A model generated the notes under the pieces. The model searched no databases and was not told the DNA's origin. It saw nothing but the letters and a program-made list of their open reading frames with translations. Source: an uncultured Chlamydiae bacterium (GTDB taxonomy: Bacteria; Chlamydiota; Chlamydiia; Chlamydiales; SM23-39). From it: a stretch of DNA of 14,548 nt. Position numbers and translations under genes: made by a program. The stretch is taken from NCBI GenBank assembly GCA_903889795.1, contig CAISYW010000086.1, positions 1-14,548 on the forward strand, read 5' to 3'. Below are positions 1-6,482 of the stretch, piece by piece (position 1 is the stretch's first letter; every line of letters begins with the position of its first letter).

Positions 1-29
1 CTGTTTTATGTAAAATATAATTATTTATT

Positions 30-971
30 TTAATATTTATATAGAATGGACGTAAAAAAGACGGCGAATGCGGAGGTGTTTTTTCCGGCGAGAGAGACCC
101 AGCCTCCCAAGCGCGAAGCGAGGTGTTCTGAATAAGTATGCTCGAGTTGCGGAGCCATACTCAGTTCGCAAAACGGCGGTGCGTACATTTTAGCTCCTCG
201 CTCTGTCACGGCTCGACCTTTTATTCCCTGGCGATAATTGCTTTCGATGCCGACAGCCCAAGAATGACTCAAGCGATATTCGCATAGCAAATAGGCTGTG
301 AGATGGCTTCCCGGACGAACCCTTCCGGAAGTTTCATCGTTTCCGCCATAAGCATTGAATCCCTCTAAATGAACGGAGGCTGGAAGGACATAGCCTAAAC
401 TTCCCCTTATACGAAACGGGTGGTATGGGCTGCGAAAGAGTTTTTGAAAGGCGCAATGGATGCCGGTTTGATATGAACCATAGCCGGTTGCATCTGTTCC
501 CTTTTTGGCCGGATTGAAATGTTCGTAATGGCCTGAGGGAAATGTTTCCTGCAAGAGGATGCGGAAATCGGGAATCCACGAATCTTTTTGATCTTTTGAT
601 ACCTGAAATCCTACACGAAGGATCGTATCCAGGGGGTGGGTATAATTTTCGCCTTGGCAAAAATTTGAAGTGATTGCCCCAATGAAATCGATTCCCAGGA
701 TTTTCGTGAATCCGACTTGAGCGCCGAGATAGGGTCCAATGGACCAAATGCTGGGACGATCGATCACATGCCAGTGCGAATCATAGCGGCCGTATCGATC
801 GGCACCTACGATTGCGAGCTCAAATGCGGGATGACAAGGCGGTCGTGTCGTGGGCGAGGGCGCGAGAATGGATCCGGTAAACCAGGGTTCGTATTCTTTT
901 AGCGGTTCATTCGAGAACAGGGCTAAGGAATTTATCCAAAAAACAGAGCCGAATAGCCAAAAGCGTTTCAT
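30..971 (-). CDS. Putative outer-membrane beta-barrel protein (exported, 313 aa)
   Basis: The first ~20 residues look like a Sec signal peptide: MKR, then a hydrophobic stretch rich in F, L and W, then a polar region starting near NEP. The mature part has no long hydrophobic helix. It is rich in Gly, Tyr, Phe and Ser and has many short alternating polar/aromatic stretches separated by turns, as in beta-barrel proteins. The C-terminus ends in hydrophobic and aromatic residues (ILYKY), close to the usual outer-membrane barrel end signal. The start ATG at 969-971 has GGTGG four bases upstream, and a hairpin (978-1009) abuts this site. It is transcribed away from the pentapeptide gene, and nothing upstream suggests an operon. 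I do not recognise a specific family. It resembles the many lineage-specific surface proteins of Chlamydiae and Legionella in general character only. Function (porin, adhesin or other) is unknown. Confidence 0.6.
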   Translation of the reverse strand: MKRFWLFGSVFWINSLALFSNEPLKEYEPWFTGSILAPSPTTRPPCHPAFELAIVGADRYGRYDSHWHVIDRPSIWSIGPYLGAQVGFTKILGIDFIGAITSNFCQGENYTHPLDTILRVGFQVSKDQKDSWIPDFRILLQETFPSGHYEHFNPAKKGTDATGYGSYQTGIHCAFQKLFRSPYHPFRIRGSLGYVLPASVHLEGFNAYGGNDETSGRVRPGSHLTAYLLCEYRLSHSWAVGIESNYRQGIKGRAVTERGAKMYAPPFCELSMAPQLEHTYSEHLASRLGGWVSLAGKNTSAFAVFFTSILYKY

Positions 972-977
972 TCGCCA

Positions 978-1009
978 CCAAAGATAGATACAATCTATCG
1001 AATCTTTGG
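978..1009 (-). promoter_or_regulatory. Hairpin in the leader of the outer-membrane protein gene, next to the RBS
   Basis: Read on the minus strand, CCAAAG and ATAGAT (separated by a 5-nt bulge, ATTCG) pair with ATCTAT and CTTTGG across a 3-nt loop. This gives 12 base pairs ending 6 nt before the ATG. The last stem bases (GG) run directly into TGG, so the putative GGTGG ribosome site lies half inside the stem. If this region is transcribed, the fold could limit translation initiation. No promoter was located, so a role in RNA is inference; a DNA operator with the same dyad is the alternative. Confidence 0.35.
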
Positions 1010-1112
1010 AGTTATTAACCCGCTGGCCAAATATGAGTCAAATAGTTTGCTGTGGCTTTTAGGGTAGTCTGAGCATCTTTTGGTGGGTCTTTTTCTAAAT
1101 AAAGGGAATGCA

Positions 1113-1694
1113 ATGGCAGAATTTTTATCATCAAATGTTGAAGGACAGATTGTTAAGTCTACTGATTTTTCTAAAAAATCATTGGAAAAGCATTTTTTTA
1201 CGAGCTGTGCATTTCATCACTGCAATTTTTCGGAGGCTCTTTTACGTAATGCGAGATTTTGCTCTTGTATTTTTGTCGGTTGTAATCTGAGCCTTGTAAA
1301 ATTAGATGGCTGCCGACTCCAGGATGTGCAATTCATCGATTGTAAAATCGTTGGTGCGGAATTTTTTAAATGCGAGAAAATGTTCTTTTCCGCATCTTTT
1401 AAAAACTGCTTATTGCAGTACTGCAATTTTTCAGATCTTAATATGAAAAATGCTCTCTTTGGCAAGAGCAAGCTAAAAGAAAACTATTTCACGAACACTT
1501 GTCTCAATGGCGCTGATTTCAGCGATGCGGATCTTTTGGGTACGACTTTTCACAATTGCGATCTCAGCAAAGCGGATTTTTCCACGGCAACGCAATATGC
1601 GATCGATCCGCAAACGAATAAAATCAAGAAGGCCAAGTTTTCACTTCCGGAAGTGATCGGGTTGTTAAGCGCTTTCGATATCACCATTGTCTAG
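1113..1694 (+). CDS. Pentapeptide-repeat protein (193 aa)
   Basis: Most of the protein is a run of A(D/N)LXX-like pentapeptides with Leu, Phe or Cys at the central inward position, for example CNFSE, ARFCS, CNLSL, CNFSD, ADFSD, ADLLG, CDLSK and ADFST. This predicts a right-handed quadrilateral beta-helix. The unusual number of Cys residues at repeat positions may reflect core packing. The C-terminal segment (YAIDPQTNKIKKAKFSLPEV followed by a short helix) is the capping tail seen in many bacterial stand-alone pentapeptide proteins. Some such proteins (Qnr, MfpA) bind DNA gyrase, but that role cannot be assigned here. I chose ATG 1113 because AAAGGGA lies five bases upstream; an in-frame TTG at 1080 would add 11 residues but has no ribosome site. 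There is no signal peptide, so it is probably cytosolic unless secreted by a specialised system. Confidence 0.85.
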   Translation: MAEFLSSNVEGQIVKSTDFSKKSLEKHFFTSCAFHHCNFSEALLRNARFCSCIFVGCNLSLVKLDGCRLQDVQFIDCKIVGAEFFKCEKMFFSASFKNCLLQYCNFSDLNMKNALFGKSKLKENYFTNTCLNGADFSDADLLGTTFHNCDLSKADFSTATQYAIDPQTNKIKKAKFSLPEVIGLLSAFDITIV

Positions 1695-1748
1695 GGAGTG
1701 TACCGAAAAGATTCTTCTGTTGATTATCGATTTCTTTTGTACGAATCC

Positions 1749-1763
1749 TGCCCAAAAAGGGCA
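1749..1763. repeat. Small hairpin after the pentapeptide gene
   Basis: TGCCC and GGGCA pair across an AAAAA loop, 55 nt after the pentapeptide stop codon and just outside the larger inverted repeat. There is no following T-run, so it is not a standard intrinsic terminator. It may contribute to 3' end stability or be incidental. Confidence 0.3.
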
Positions 1764-1776
1764 TGATGCTAAATAG

Positions 1777-1891
1777 CACCACAGAGATCGAAACCACAGA
1801 GAAAGATTTATCTTTTCATGCGAAATCAGTCCCGGTATACAAAGTCGCAATCTGAGATGGTTTTTTCTCTGTGGTTTCGATCTCTGTGGTG
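1777..1891. repeat. Perfect 28-bp inverted repeat with 59-nt centre (MITE-like or structured RNA element)
   Basis: Positions 1777-1804 and 1864-1891 are exact reverse complements over 28 bases. Each arm itself contains CCACAGAGA or a near copy twice, separated by TCGAAA or its complement. An imperfect extension continues outward (TATTTA-type bases and GCAT/ATGC blocks) to roughly 1761 and 1908. The centre shows no convincing ORF. The arrangement fits a short non-autonomous mobile element with terminal inverted repeats, or an intergenic palindrome that folds as RNA. CACAGAG-rich intergenic repeats are known from several environmental bacteria; membership in a family is an inference. It fills most of the 284-nt gap between the pentapeptide and Nudix genes. 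Confidence 0.75.
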
Positions 1892-1978
1892 ATATTTATG
1901 CAACGATGCTTCCGAATGGGTTTTTTTGAATGATGAGATTGTGATAGGCTTTTCTAGCTGAATTAAAGCTTTGGTCTT

Positions 1979-2428
1979 ATGAAAAGTAAGATATTGCATG
2001 AAAACCCTCCCCTTGATTTTAACCCAAAGATTTCGGTTGTTCTTGCATTTATCGAATGCGAAGGCAAGCTTCTTTTACTTTTAAATCATCCAAACAAAGC
2101 TCAGGGGCTTAAGTGGACTGTTCCGGGCGGAAAAATCGAAAAGCAAGAATCGCCGATGCAAGCCATCATTCGAGAAGTTTGGGAAGAAACGGGAATTCAG
2201 TTAAATCAGAATGGCCCTTCTTTTTGCGGAAAGTTTTTCGCACGTAATTCGAGAATTGATTTTCATCTTCAAATATATAAAGTTTTCATCAGCCCCATGC
2301 CATTAGTTAAGCTCAATGCGGAAGAGCATATCGAATTTCAGTGGATGGAACCGCGCGATGTAATTCATCTGTCTTTAATGGAGGGGGCTGATGAATGTTT
2401 GCAGTTTGTTTATCCTGATTTGTTTTAA
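1979..2428 (+). CDS. Nudix hydrolase (149 aa)
   Basis: A complete Nudix box is visible at residues 51-73: G, five residues, E57, seven residues, then R65-E66-V-W-E69-E70-T-G72-I. The glutamates in the REVWEE segment would bind the catalytic Mg2+ for hydrolysis of a nucleoside diphosphate linked to another moiety. The size and the N-terminal strand pattern (VVLAFIECEGKLLLL) fit small MutT/ADP-ribose-type single-domain Nudix enzymes. The substrate cannot be read from the sequence; damaged NTPs, nucleotide sugars or other NDP-X compounds are all possible. The ATG at 1979 has no clear Shine-Dalgarno site. The gene is preceded by the inverted-repeat element and ends five bases before the stop codon of the convergent glycosyltransferase gene. 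Cytosolic; no signal peptide. Confidence 0.9.
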   Translation: MKSKILHENPPLDFNPKISVVLAFIECEGKLLLLLNHPNKAQGLKWTVPGGKIEKQESPMQAIIREVWEETGIQLNQNGPSFCGKFFARNSRIDFHLQIYKVFISPMPLVKLNAEEHIEFQWMEPRDVIHLSLMEGADECLQFVYPDLF

Positions 2429-2433
2429 TCATT

Positions 2434-3186
2434 CTAACAGTGATCCCGTAAAATGATTTGCGTGTGGAGAAAGGCTTTCCCCAAATCTCCTATCCAATGG
2501 CAGATGATCACTTCGGGATGGATGTTTTGATAGTTTGGCCAATTATAGATATTGGGCAGTTCATGGACGCGAACGTCTTGTTCTCGGATGATCTGAGAGA
2601 GCAAATCCTGATCGCCGCGATATTGATCATTTCTCTGTAGCGATTTTTTCGCCCATTCTTCGATGAGAGGAGCGCCTCTTTGAAATGCGATTACCCCTGA
2701 ATTATAAATCGGAAAACTTGAAGAGGCAGAATTGGAATCGCGGACAAGGGCAATATTAGGTGGTTGATCGCAAGAGTCGAACAGCGGATCTAAAGGTTTT
2801 TTCACTTCGCAATCGTTGTCGAGCCAGATCGTTCTTCGAAAGGGCGATTGCAGACAAGCGAATGGTTTTTGAAACCAGGTTTTTCGATAACCCCAAAAAT
2901 GATCTCCATAATGACCTTCCCATGTTTCTGCCAGAATGGGGTCGATTTCATCTCGATCCATCACAAATTGATCGATCATGGGACCTTGAATGAGTTCCCC
3001 TCGATCTCTGCACCACTGTTTCATCTCATTCGATAGGCCGAAATCGACAAAAACGACAGAAAAACGATTGTGGCGTGTGTAGTTTTCCCACCACCAGGGA
3101 AGAAGCCACTCCTGGGTCTGGTTGGAGCCGATAATGATTCCATCTTCGTCTTTTAAATGCTTGGATCGCCATGTCGGTTTGATCAT
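2434..3186 (-). CDS. GT-A-fold glycosyltransferase, GT8-like (250 aa)
   Basis: The protein has the order of motifs expected of a GT-A nucleotide-sugar transferase of the GT8/galactosyltransferase-like type. A hydrophobic strand runs into WLDNDCEVKKPLDPLF, where D123-N-D125 is the metal-binding DXD motif. It is followed by YNSGVIAF (161-168), GDQDLL (191-196) and a late CHWIGD (229-234) whose His may complete metal binding. At 250 residues it is near the minimum for a catalytic domain and has no signal peptide or membrane helix. The start ATG overlaps the stop of the upstream gene in an ATGA, so the two are probably co-translated. Together they suggest assembly or decoration of a surface polymer or lipid-linked glycan. 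Donor and acceptor are unknown. Family placement comes from the motifs only. Confidence 0.7.
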   Translation of the reverse strand: MIKPTWRSKHLKDEDGIIIGSNQTQEWLLPWWWENYTRHNRFSVVFVDFGLSNEMKQWCRDRGELIQGPMIDQFVMDRDEIDPILAETWEGHYGDHFWGYRKTWFQKPFACLQSPFRRTIWLDNDCEVKKPLDPLFDSCDQPPNIALVRDSNSASSSFPIYNSGVIAFQRGAPLIEEWAKKSLQRNDQYRGDQDLLSQIIREQDVRVHELPNIYNWPNYQNIHPEVIICHWIGDLGKAFLHTQIILRDHC

Positions 3187-4196
3187 AACTCTCTCACGCT
3201 CTCTTGGAGGTTATTGACAGATGCAAAAGCGTTTTCATAAAGAGCTGCCTGGGTCGGTCGAAATTGATCCGCGACGCGAAGGCCTTGTTCCATCGATTGG
3301 AATAAATTATCCATCGGATTCAGCATATGTCCGCAGGAATGCAGTCGGGTCTGGGGAAGATGCGGCTGTTTTAAAAAGAACATGGGCTTTTGAAAAGCGA
3401 GCGCGTCGTAGCCTACTGACGATGTATCGCCTAAATAGGCATCCATCTTTTCCAGGATCGGATAGATGAGCGGATATCGGTGAACGAACAAAACATCTTT
3501 TTTTGTTGAGTCGAATCGAGCGAAAAATGCCGGATCATTTTGAACTAACAATGGGTGAGTTTTGACGATGATGTTCCAATCGGCGGGCTTTTCATCGAGC
3601 AGTTTATCGATATAGTGATAAAATGTTGTAGAGTGATCCAGATCATTCCAGGTTGGAGCATATAAAAGTGTCCGGTTGGATGGGGTGAGGTGTGAAAAGA
3701 TTTCTTGTTCCACCGCTTGCCGAAGCTGATCGCGATAGGTTTGATAATAGAGATAGCGAAAATTACCCACTAACGTATGGGTTGGAATGGGGATTTTTAA
3801 ATCCTGCAGCATCTGCTTCATCAGCTCGCCATAGAAAAAAACACTCTGTTGCCATGCATAGTGAGCGAGAGACGATGCTTTGTATCCTTTATCCGATTGT
3901 CCATGAGGACAATAAATGAGACGCATCTCCTTTTGGTAGAGAGTTCGAAATAGAAACTGATGCTTTGGAGTCCAGACATCGCATTCGATCAGCGTATCGA
4001 ATTCTTCGACGAGATCTTTCAAACGAAATTCCAGATCGGGCCAATATCGCACCTGGACACCGGGATAATATTGCTCTGTGAGCGTTGCGCAATCTTCCTG
4101 AGAAATGATTAGCGGGATTTTGAGGAGTGCAGAAAGGGGTGAAATGTGATCGAGATAGACATTGTTGGGGCTCGTGTTGAGCGCGCAGCATTTCAT
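3183..4196 (-). CDS. CDP-glycerol:glycerophosphate glycerophosphotransferase-like protein (337 aa)
   Basis: The C-terminal half carries the signature of the TagB/TagF/capsule glycerophosphotransferase family (Glyphos_transf). In order these are CPHGQSDKG (96-104, His98 candidate catalytic), LLYAPTWND (177-185), VKTHPLL (211-217, His214) and YLGDTSSVGYDAL (254-266), the last being the conserved polyol-nucleotide binding segment, followed by KPMFFL. Such enzymes transfer a phospho-polyol from a CDP-linked donor to a glycan or lipid acceptor at the inner face of the membrane. The protein is short (337 residues) and lacks the long N-terminal membrane-targeting region of TagF, which suggests a single-domain version. 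It overlaps the downstream glycosyltransferase gene by 4 nt. In a Gram-negative-type cell it would act on capsule, O-antigen-like or other surface material rather than teichoic acid. The donor (CDP-glycerol, CDP-ribitol or other) is undetermined. Confidence 0.72.
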   Translation of the reverse strand: MKCCALNTSPNNVYLDHISPLSALLKIPLIISQEDCATLTEQYYPGVQVRYWPDLEFRLKDLVEEFDTLIECDVWTPKHQFLFRTLYQKEMRLIYCPHGQSDKGYKASSLAHYAWQQSVFFYGELMKQMLQDLKIPIPTHTLVGNFRYLYYQTYRDQLRQAVEQEIFSHLTPSNRTLLYAPTWNDLDHSTTFYHYIDKLLDEKPADWNIIVKTHPLLVQNDPAFFARFDSTKKDVLFVHRYPLIYPILEKMDAYLGDTSSVGYDALAFQKPMFFLKQPHLPQTRLHSCGHMLNPMDNLFQSMEQGLRVADQFRPTQAALYENAFASVNNLQESVREL

Positions 4197-4326
4197 AGTA
4201 AAAAGAATGATATTTTTTGAATGCGTTGTCTACAATTTTTCTATGATCTTCAGCTCAAAACCGATCAAGTTCAGTTATGTTGTTTGTTTTTAGAATGTTG
4301 CGAAATTTATTTTTAATGTTATTTTA

Positions 4327-4355
4327 TTGATTAAAAGTATAATTTTTGTTATTAT
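4327..4355 (+). promoter_or_regulatory. Candidate sigma-70-type promoter for the 474-aa protein gene
   Basis: The 189-nt gap between divergent genes at 4197-4385 is strongly AT-rich towards its right side. TTGATT (4327-4332) and TATTAT (4350-4355) are separated by 17 nt, close to consensus -35 and -10 boxes. A perfect TATAAT also occurs at 4338-4343, but with a poor -35. Transcription would start around 4350-4362, giving a leader of a few dozen bases. This is a pattern match only; the AT-rich background raises the chance of false hits. Confidence 0.4.
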
Positions 4356-4385
4356 ATTATCAACTAGTTTTTAGGTATTAAAATA

Positions 4386-5810
4386 ATGCACCGTTCTGGT
4401 TCATGTGGAGATTTAATGAGTGGTTCAAGTCGGCCACTTGTTTTGGATGGTCAGCAACCGCCTCTGATTCATGAGACAGCTCTCCATAAGGCGCTAAAAG
4501 TCTACGACAACGTAAAAATGCCGCAGAACATGACAATTGTTCTGAAGACTTCGGTATTCGATGGCGTGGGGGATCTTGAACATATTACCCATGCTGCGCG
4601 GCATTTGCTAAATCTTCGCAAGATCGAGCCGTTCAGGTTGTTTGTATTTCTCGAACGTCACGAAAAAGTTTCTGAGACGGCTTGGAAAGCCAAGCTGGCA
4701 GTGCTCTCTCAACTTGGACTGGATGGGCTCTATTGTTGCGGCAGAGAAATTCCTATTGAGTTGAGCCAAACAGCCCAAAAAGCAGCGCGAATGATGCAAT
4801 CGCAAATATCTCCATTGTGCATCATGAATATTTCTGCTCCCGGTAATAGTGCATTCATGGATCATACAGGAAGTATTTCGGAATATGGAATGGGTTATGT
4901 TGACAGAGCCTATATGGATGTACTGCCATCGGGTCTTGCATCAAAAACTGCTGGTTTATGGATTAGCGATGATCCGGTATTCTCCGCACAAACCCCCGTT
5001 TCTAGCGAAAAAGTGAGAATTTTGTTGTTCGGGTCGGCTCTGTCCAATGATGAAATGAAAGAGTGGGAAGTCGGTTTTGCTTCACTTAGGAAGGATCAAT
5101 CACGTCTTTTTTGGTGTGATCTTCGGCTTAGCCAGGCCGATTGCAAAAAGAGCTGCTCGCTGATCGTTTCACCATTTGAAAATTCGGGAAACGAAGGGAA
5201 GATTATTGAATTAGCGACGAGATACGGGTTTAATCAATGCATAATCATTGACCGAGATGGCCATGAGAAAGTTCTGAGCTCTTCTGTTTCAGACAAAGAC
5301 AGTGCGCCGCGCATCCTACGAATCGTACATCAATTTGTCGATGAGAAGGATCTTCCCGCAGTCGTATATCTTGCTCAAGAAGGAGGTCTTGGCGGTGCCG
5401 GCGACACGGCGTGCGTTCGGGGATTAATCGGTGCATTTCCTGTATTTGTGGAGAGCCGCATCGAGACATCCACTCGTTGGATGAGGGCTGCAGAGTATAT
5501 GGGAACAAAAGGTTTCCCCAGGCTGAAAGAGTGGTTTACGGTATGCCAAAAGTCTCCCGTTCATCTGATGAAAATGATGAGCTCTGAGCTGATTGAAGAG
5601 TGGCTTTCTTTTCGCGGACGAGCGATAAGCGAACTAGACATCAGCCCGTGGGTTGATCGCTATGTGCATCGCTGTGTTTTTGCATCCGGTCAAAATGGAG
5701 ATGCGATTCGATCTGTCGAGAAGGCTTATTTGGAGGGTCGTCTTTCATATGCAGGCTACGCTTCTCAGATTCAATGCCTCACAGAAAGTTCTTTTGCCGA
5801 TTTTTCATAA
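4386..5810 (+). CDS. Protein of unknown function with possible GT-B glycosyltransferase-like features (474 aa)
   Basis: I do not recognise this protein with certainty. It has no signal peptide or membrane helix. Near the N-terminus, after a beta-strand (TIVLKTSVFD), comes GVGDLEHITHAARHLLNL (60-77). This is reminiscent of the glycine-rich loop and helix that begin a GT-B fold, as in EarP-type enzymes (FGDIG followed by a helix). Near residues 337-357 the segment GAGDTACVRGLIGAFPVFVE resembles the GT-B nucleotide-sugar loop (a G-D/E-S/T pattern, then a helix and KPFV-like strand). The remaining ~110 residues are helical. An alternative start at ATG 4416 (Met11) has GGAG five bases upstream and is at least as likely as 4386, which has no ribosome site. 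In an intracellular bacterium a soluble orphan protein like this could be a host-directed effector, but there is no direct evidence for secretion. Confidence 0.6.
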   Translation: MHRSGSCGDLMSGSSRPLVLDGQQPPLIHETALHKALKVYDNVKMPQNMTIVLKTSVFDGVGDLEHITHAARHLLNLRKIEPFRLFVFLERHEKVSETAWKAKLAVLSQLGLDGLYCCGREIPIELSQTAQKAARMMQSQISPLCIMNISAPGNSAFMDHTGSISEYGMGYVDRAYMDVLPSGLASKTAGLWISDDPVFSAQTPVSSEKVRILLFGSALSNDEMKEWEVGFASLRKDQSRLFWCDLRLSQADCKKSCSLIVSPFENSGNEGKIIELATRYGFNQCIIIDRDGHEKVLSSSVSDKDSAPRILRIVHQFVDEKDLPAVVYLAQEGGLGGAGDTACVRGLIGAFPVFVESRIETSTRWMRAAEYMGTKGFPRLKEWFTVCQKSPVHLMKMMSSELIEEWLSFRGRAISELDISPWVDRYVHRCVFASGQNGDAIRSVEKAYLEGRLSYAGYASQIQCLTESSFADFS

Positions 5811-5836
5811 ACATAAGAACGCTCTTGACAATCCGG

Positions 5837-6325
5837 CTATTTTCTAAAAAAAATGTCGCGCATTTTTTCGGGATGAAGGACTTTCGCCAATTCCCGCGCT
5901 GTCACAAAGAGAACCAATAGCATCAAACACCATGCCTGAATCGCAACCATAAGATTGATATTCAGGTGAATTTGATAGAGCTCCCAGGCTGTCGAAAGAT
6001 CACGGCTGCTCATGTAATAATGAATATATTGCATGATTTGACGAACGATAAAAGTGATGATCCAATAGAGAAACGATTTCCATGCGATACGAAAAATCAA
6101 TGGCCGTTTGGGGACGAATTCCATGATTGGCAAATGATCTAGAACGAGCAGCACTTTAGCGATGAGAGCGGCGGCAAAAGTGATATCGATCAAAGTGAAA
6201 AAAATCCCTGCTTTTTTCAGGAGCAATCCTTCAGTCAAGTTGATGATGTTGAACGCGATGAAAAAGAAAATAAAGACAGGGGTTACATGAAGAATTTCTT
6301 TTTTTAAATATCGAAACATTTTCAT
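5837..6325 (-). CDS. Small integral membrane protein, four predicted helices (162 aa)
   Basis: The sequence has four hydrophobic segments, at about residues 12-30, 40-62, 78-98 and 123-142. Basic residues lie at the N-terminus (KMFRYLKKE), in the loop after helix 2 (PKRPLIFR) and at the C-terminus (HPEKMRDIFFRK). I see no catalytic motif, metal site or known domain. The ATG at 6323-6325 is preceded on the minus strand by AATAGGTGAATT, a weak ribosome site. It is divergent from the antiporter operon, across an intergenic region holding a hairpin and a perfect palindrome. Its 3' end lies 26 nt from the end of the convergent 474-aa protein gene. A role next to the antiporter operon is possible but unsupported. 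Similar small four-helix proteins occur widely without known function. Confidence 0.65.
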   Translation of the reverse strand: MKMFRYLKKEILHVTPVFIFFFIAFNIINLTEGLLLKKAGIFFTLIDITFAAALIAKVLLVLDHLPIMEFVPKRPLIFRIAWKSFLYWIITFIVRQIMQYIHYYMSSRDLSTAWELYQIHLNINLMVAIQAWCLMLLVLFVTARELAKVLHPEKMRDIFFRK

Positions 6326-6348
6326 AATTCACCTATTTAAAAGATGTA

Positions 6349-6371
6349 TCGAGTTTTATAAAAAAACTCGA
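6349..6371. repeat. AT-rich 9-bp hairpin between divergent genes
   Basis: TCGAGTTTT (6349-6357) pairs with AAAACTCGA (6363-6371) across ATAAA. On the plus strand it is followed after three bases by a run of six T (6375-6380), so it looks like a weak intrinsic terminator, yet no plus-strand gene ends just upstream. It lies 23 nt in front of the membrane-protein start on the other strand. It may be a regulator site, a leader structure or incidental. Confidence 0.3.
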
Positions 6372-6420
6372 GAGATTTTTTAACAGTATTAAATTGTGTG
6401 TTTTTGATAAGGATAGATTT

Positions 6421-6467
6421 ATACCGAACGTGACTCAAAAATCCGATTTTTGAGTCACGTTCGGTAT
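6421..6467. repeat. Perfect 23-bp-arm palindrome upstream of the antiporter operon
   Basis: Bases 6421-6443 and 6445-6467 are exact reverse complements around a single central base (C6444). The arm core is CCGAACGTGACTCAAAAATC. In RNA it would form a very stable hairpin ending 7 nt before the AGGGG ribosome site (from 6474) of the antiporter gene. There is no T-run after it, so it is not an intrinsic terminator. A single arm with two mismatches recurs at 12383-12404, and a 13-base core with one mismatch occurs at 10552-10564. This points to a dispersed palindromic repeat family rather than an operator private to this operon. Confidence 0.8.
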
Positions 6468-6482
6468 TAAACAGGGGCTGAC

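Noticed and set aside
334..747. 137-codon ORF in another frame of the outer-membrane protein gene
   Set aside because: Arg/Ser/Pro-rich shadow frame on the same strand, no ribosome site, and the 313-aa frame has a signal peptide.
1665..1850. 61-codon minus-strand ORF across the 1777-1891 inverted repeat
   Set aside because: It runs through one repeat arm and into the end of the pentapeptide gene, with no ribosome site or recognisable protein.
1695..1978. tRNA or other known small RNA in the largest gene-free gap
   Set aside because: No cloverleaf-like arrangement or T-loop consensus was seen; the only structure is the inverted repeat and a small hairpin.
4648..4662. CGAACGTCACG inside the 474-aa protein gene as another repeat copy
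   Set aside because: The similarity to the repeat core stops after a few bases and the sequence is explained by coding; treated as chance.
6380..6411. Possible promoter TTAACA with GATAAG before the antiporter operon
   Set aside because: The spacing between boxes is about 20 nt and the -10 matches only four of six positions, too weak to report as a site.
6421..6467. Palindrome read as an intrinsic terminator
   Set aside because: No T-run follows on either strand, and it sits between divergent genes with no transcript ending there.
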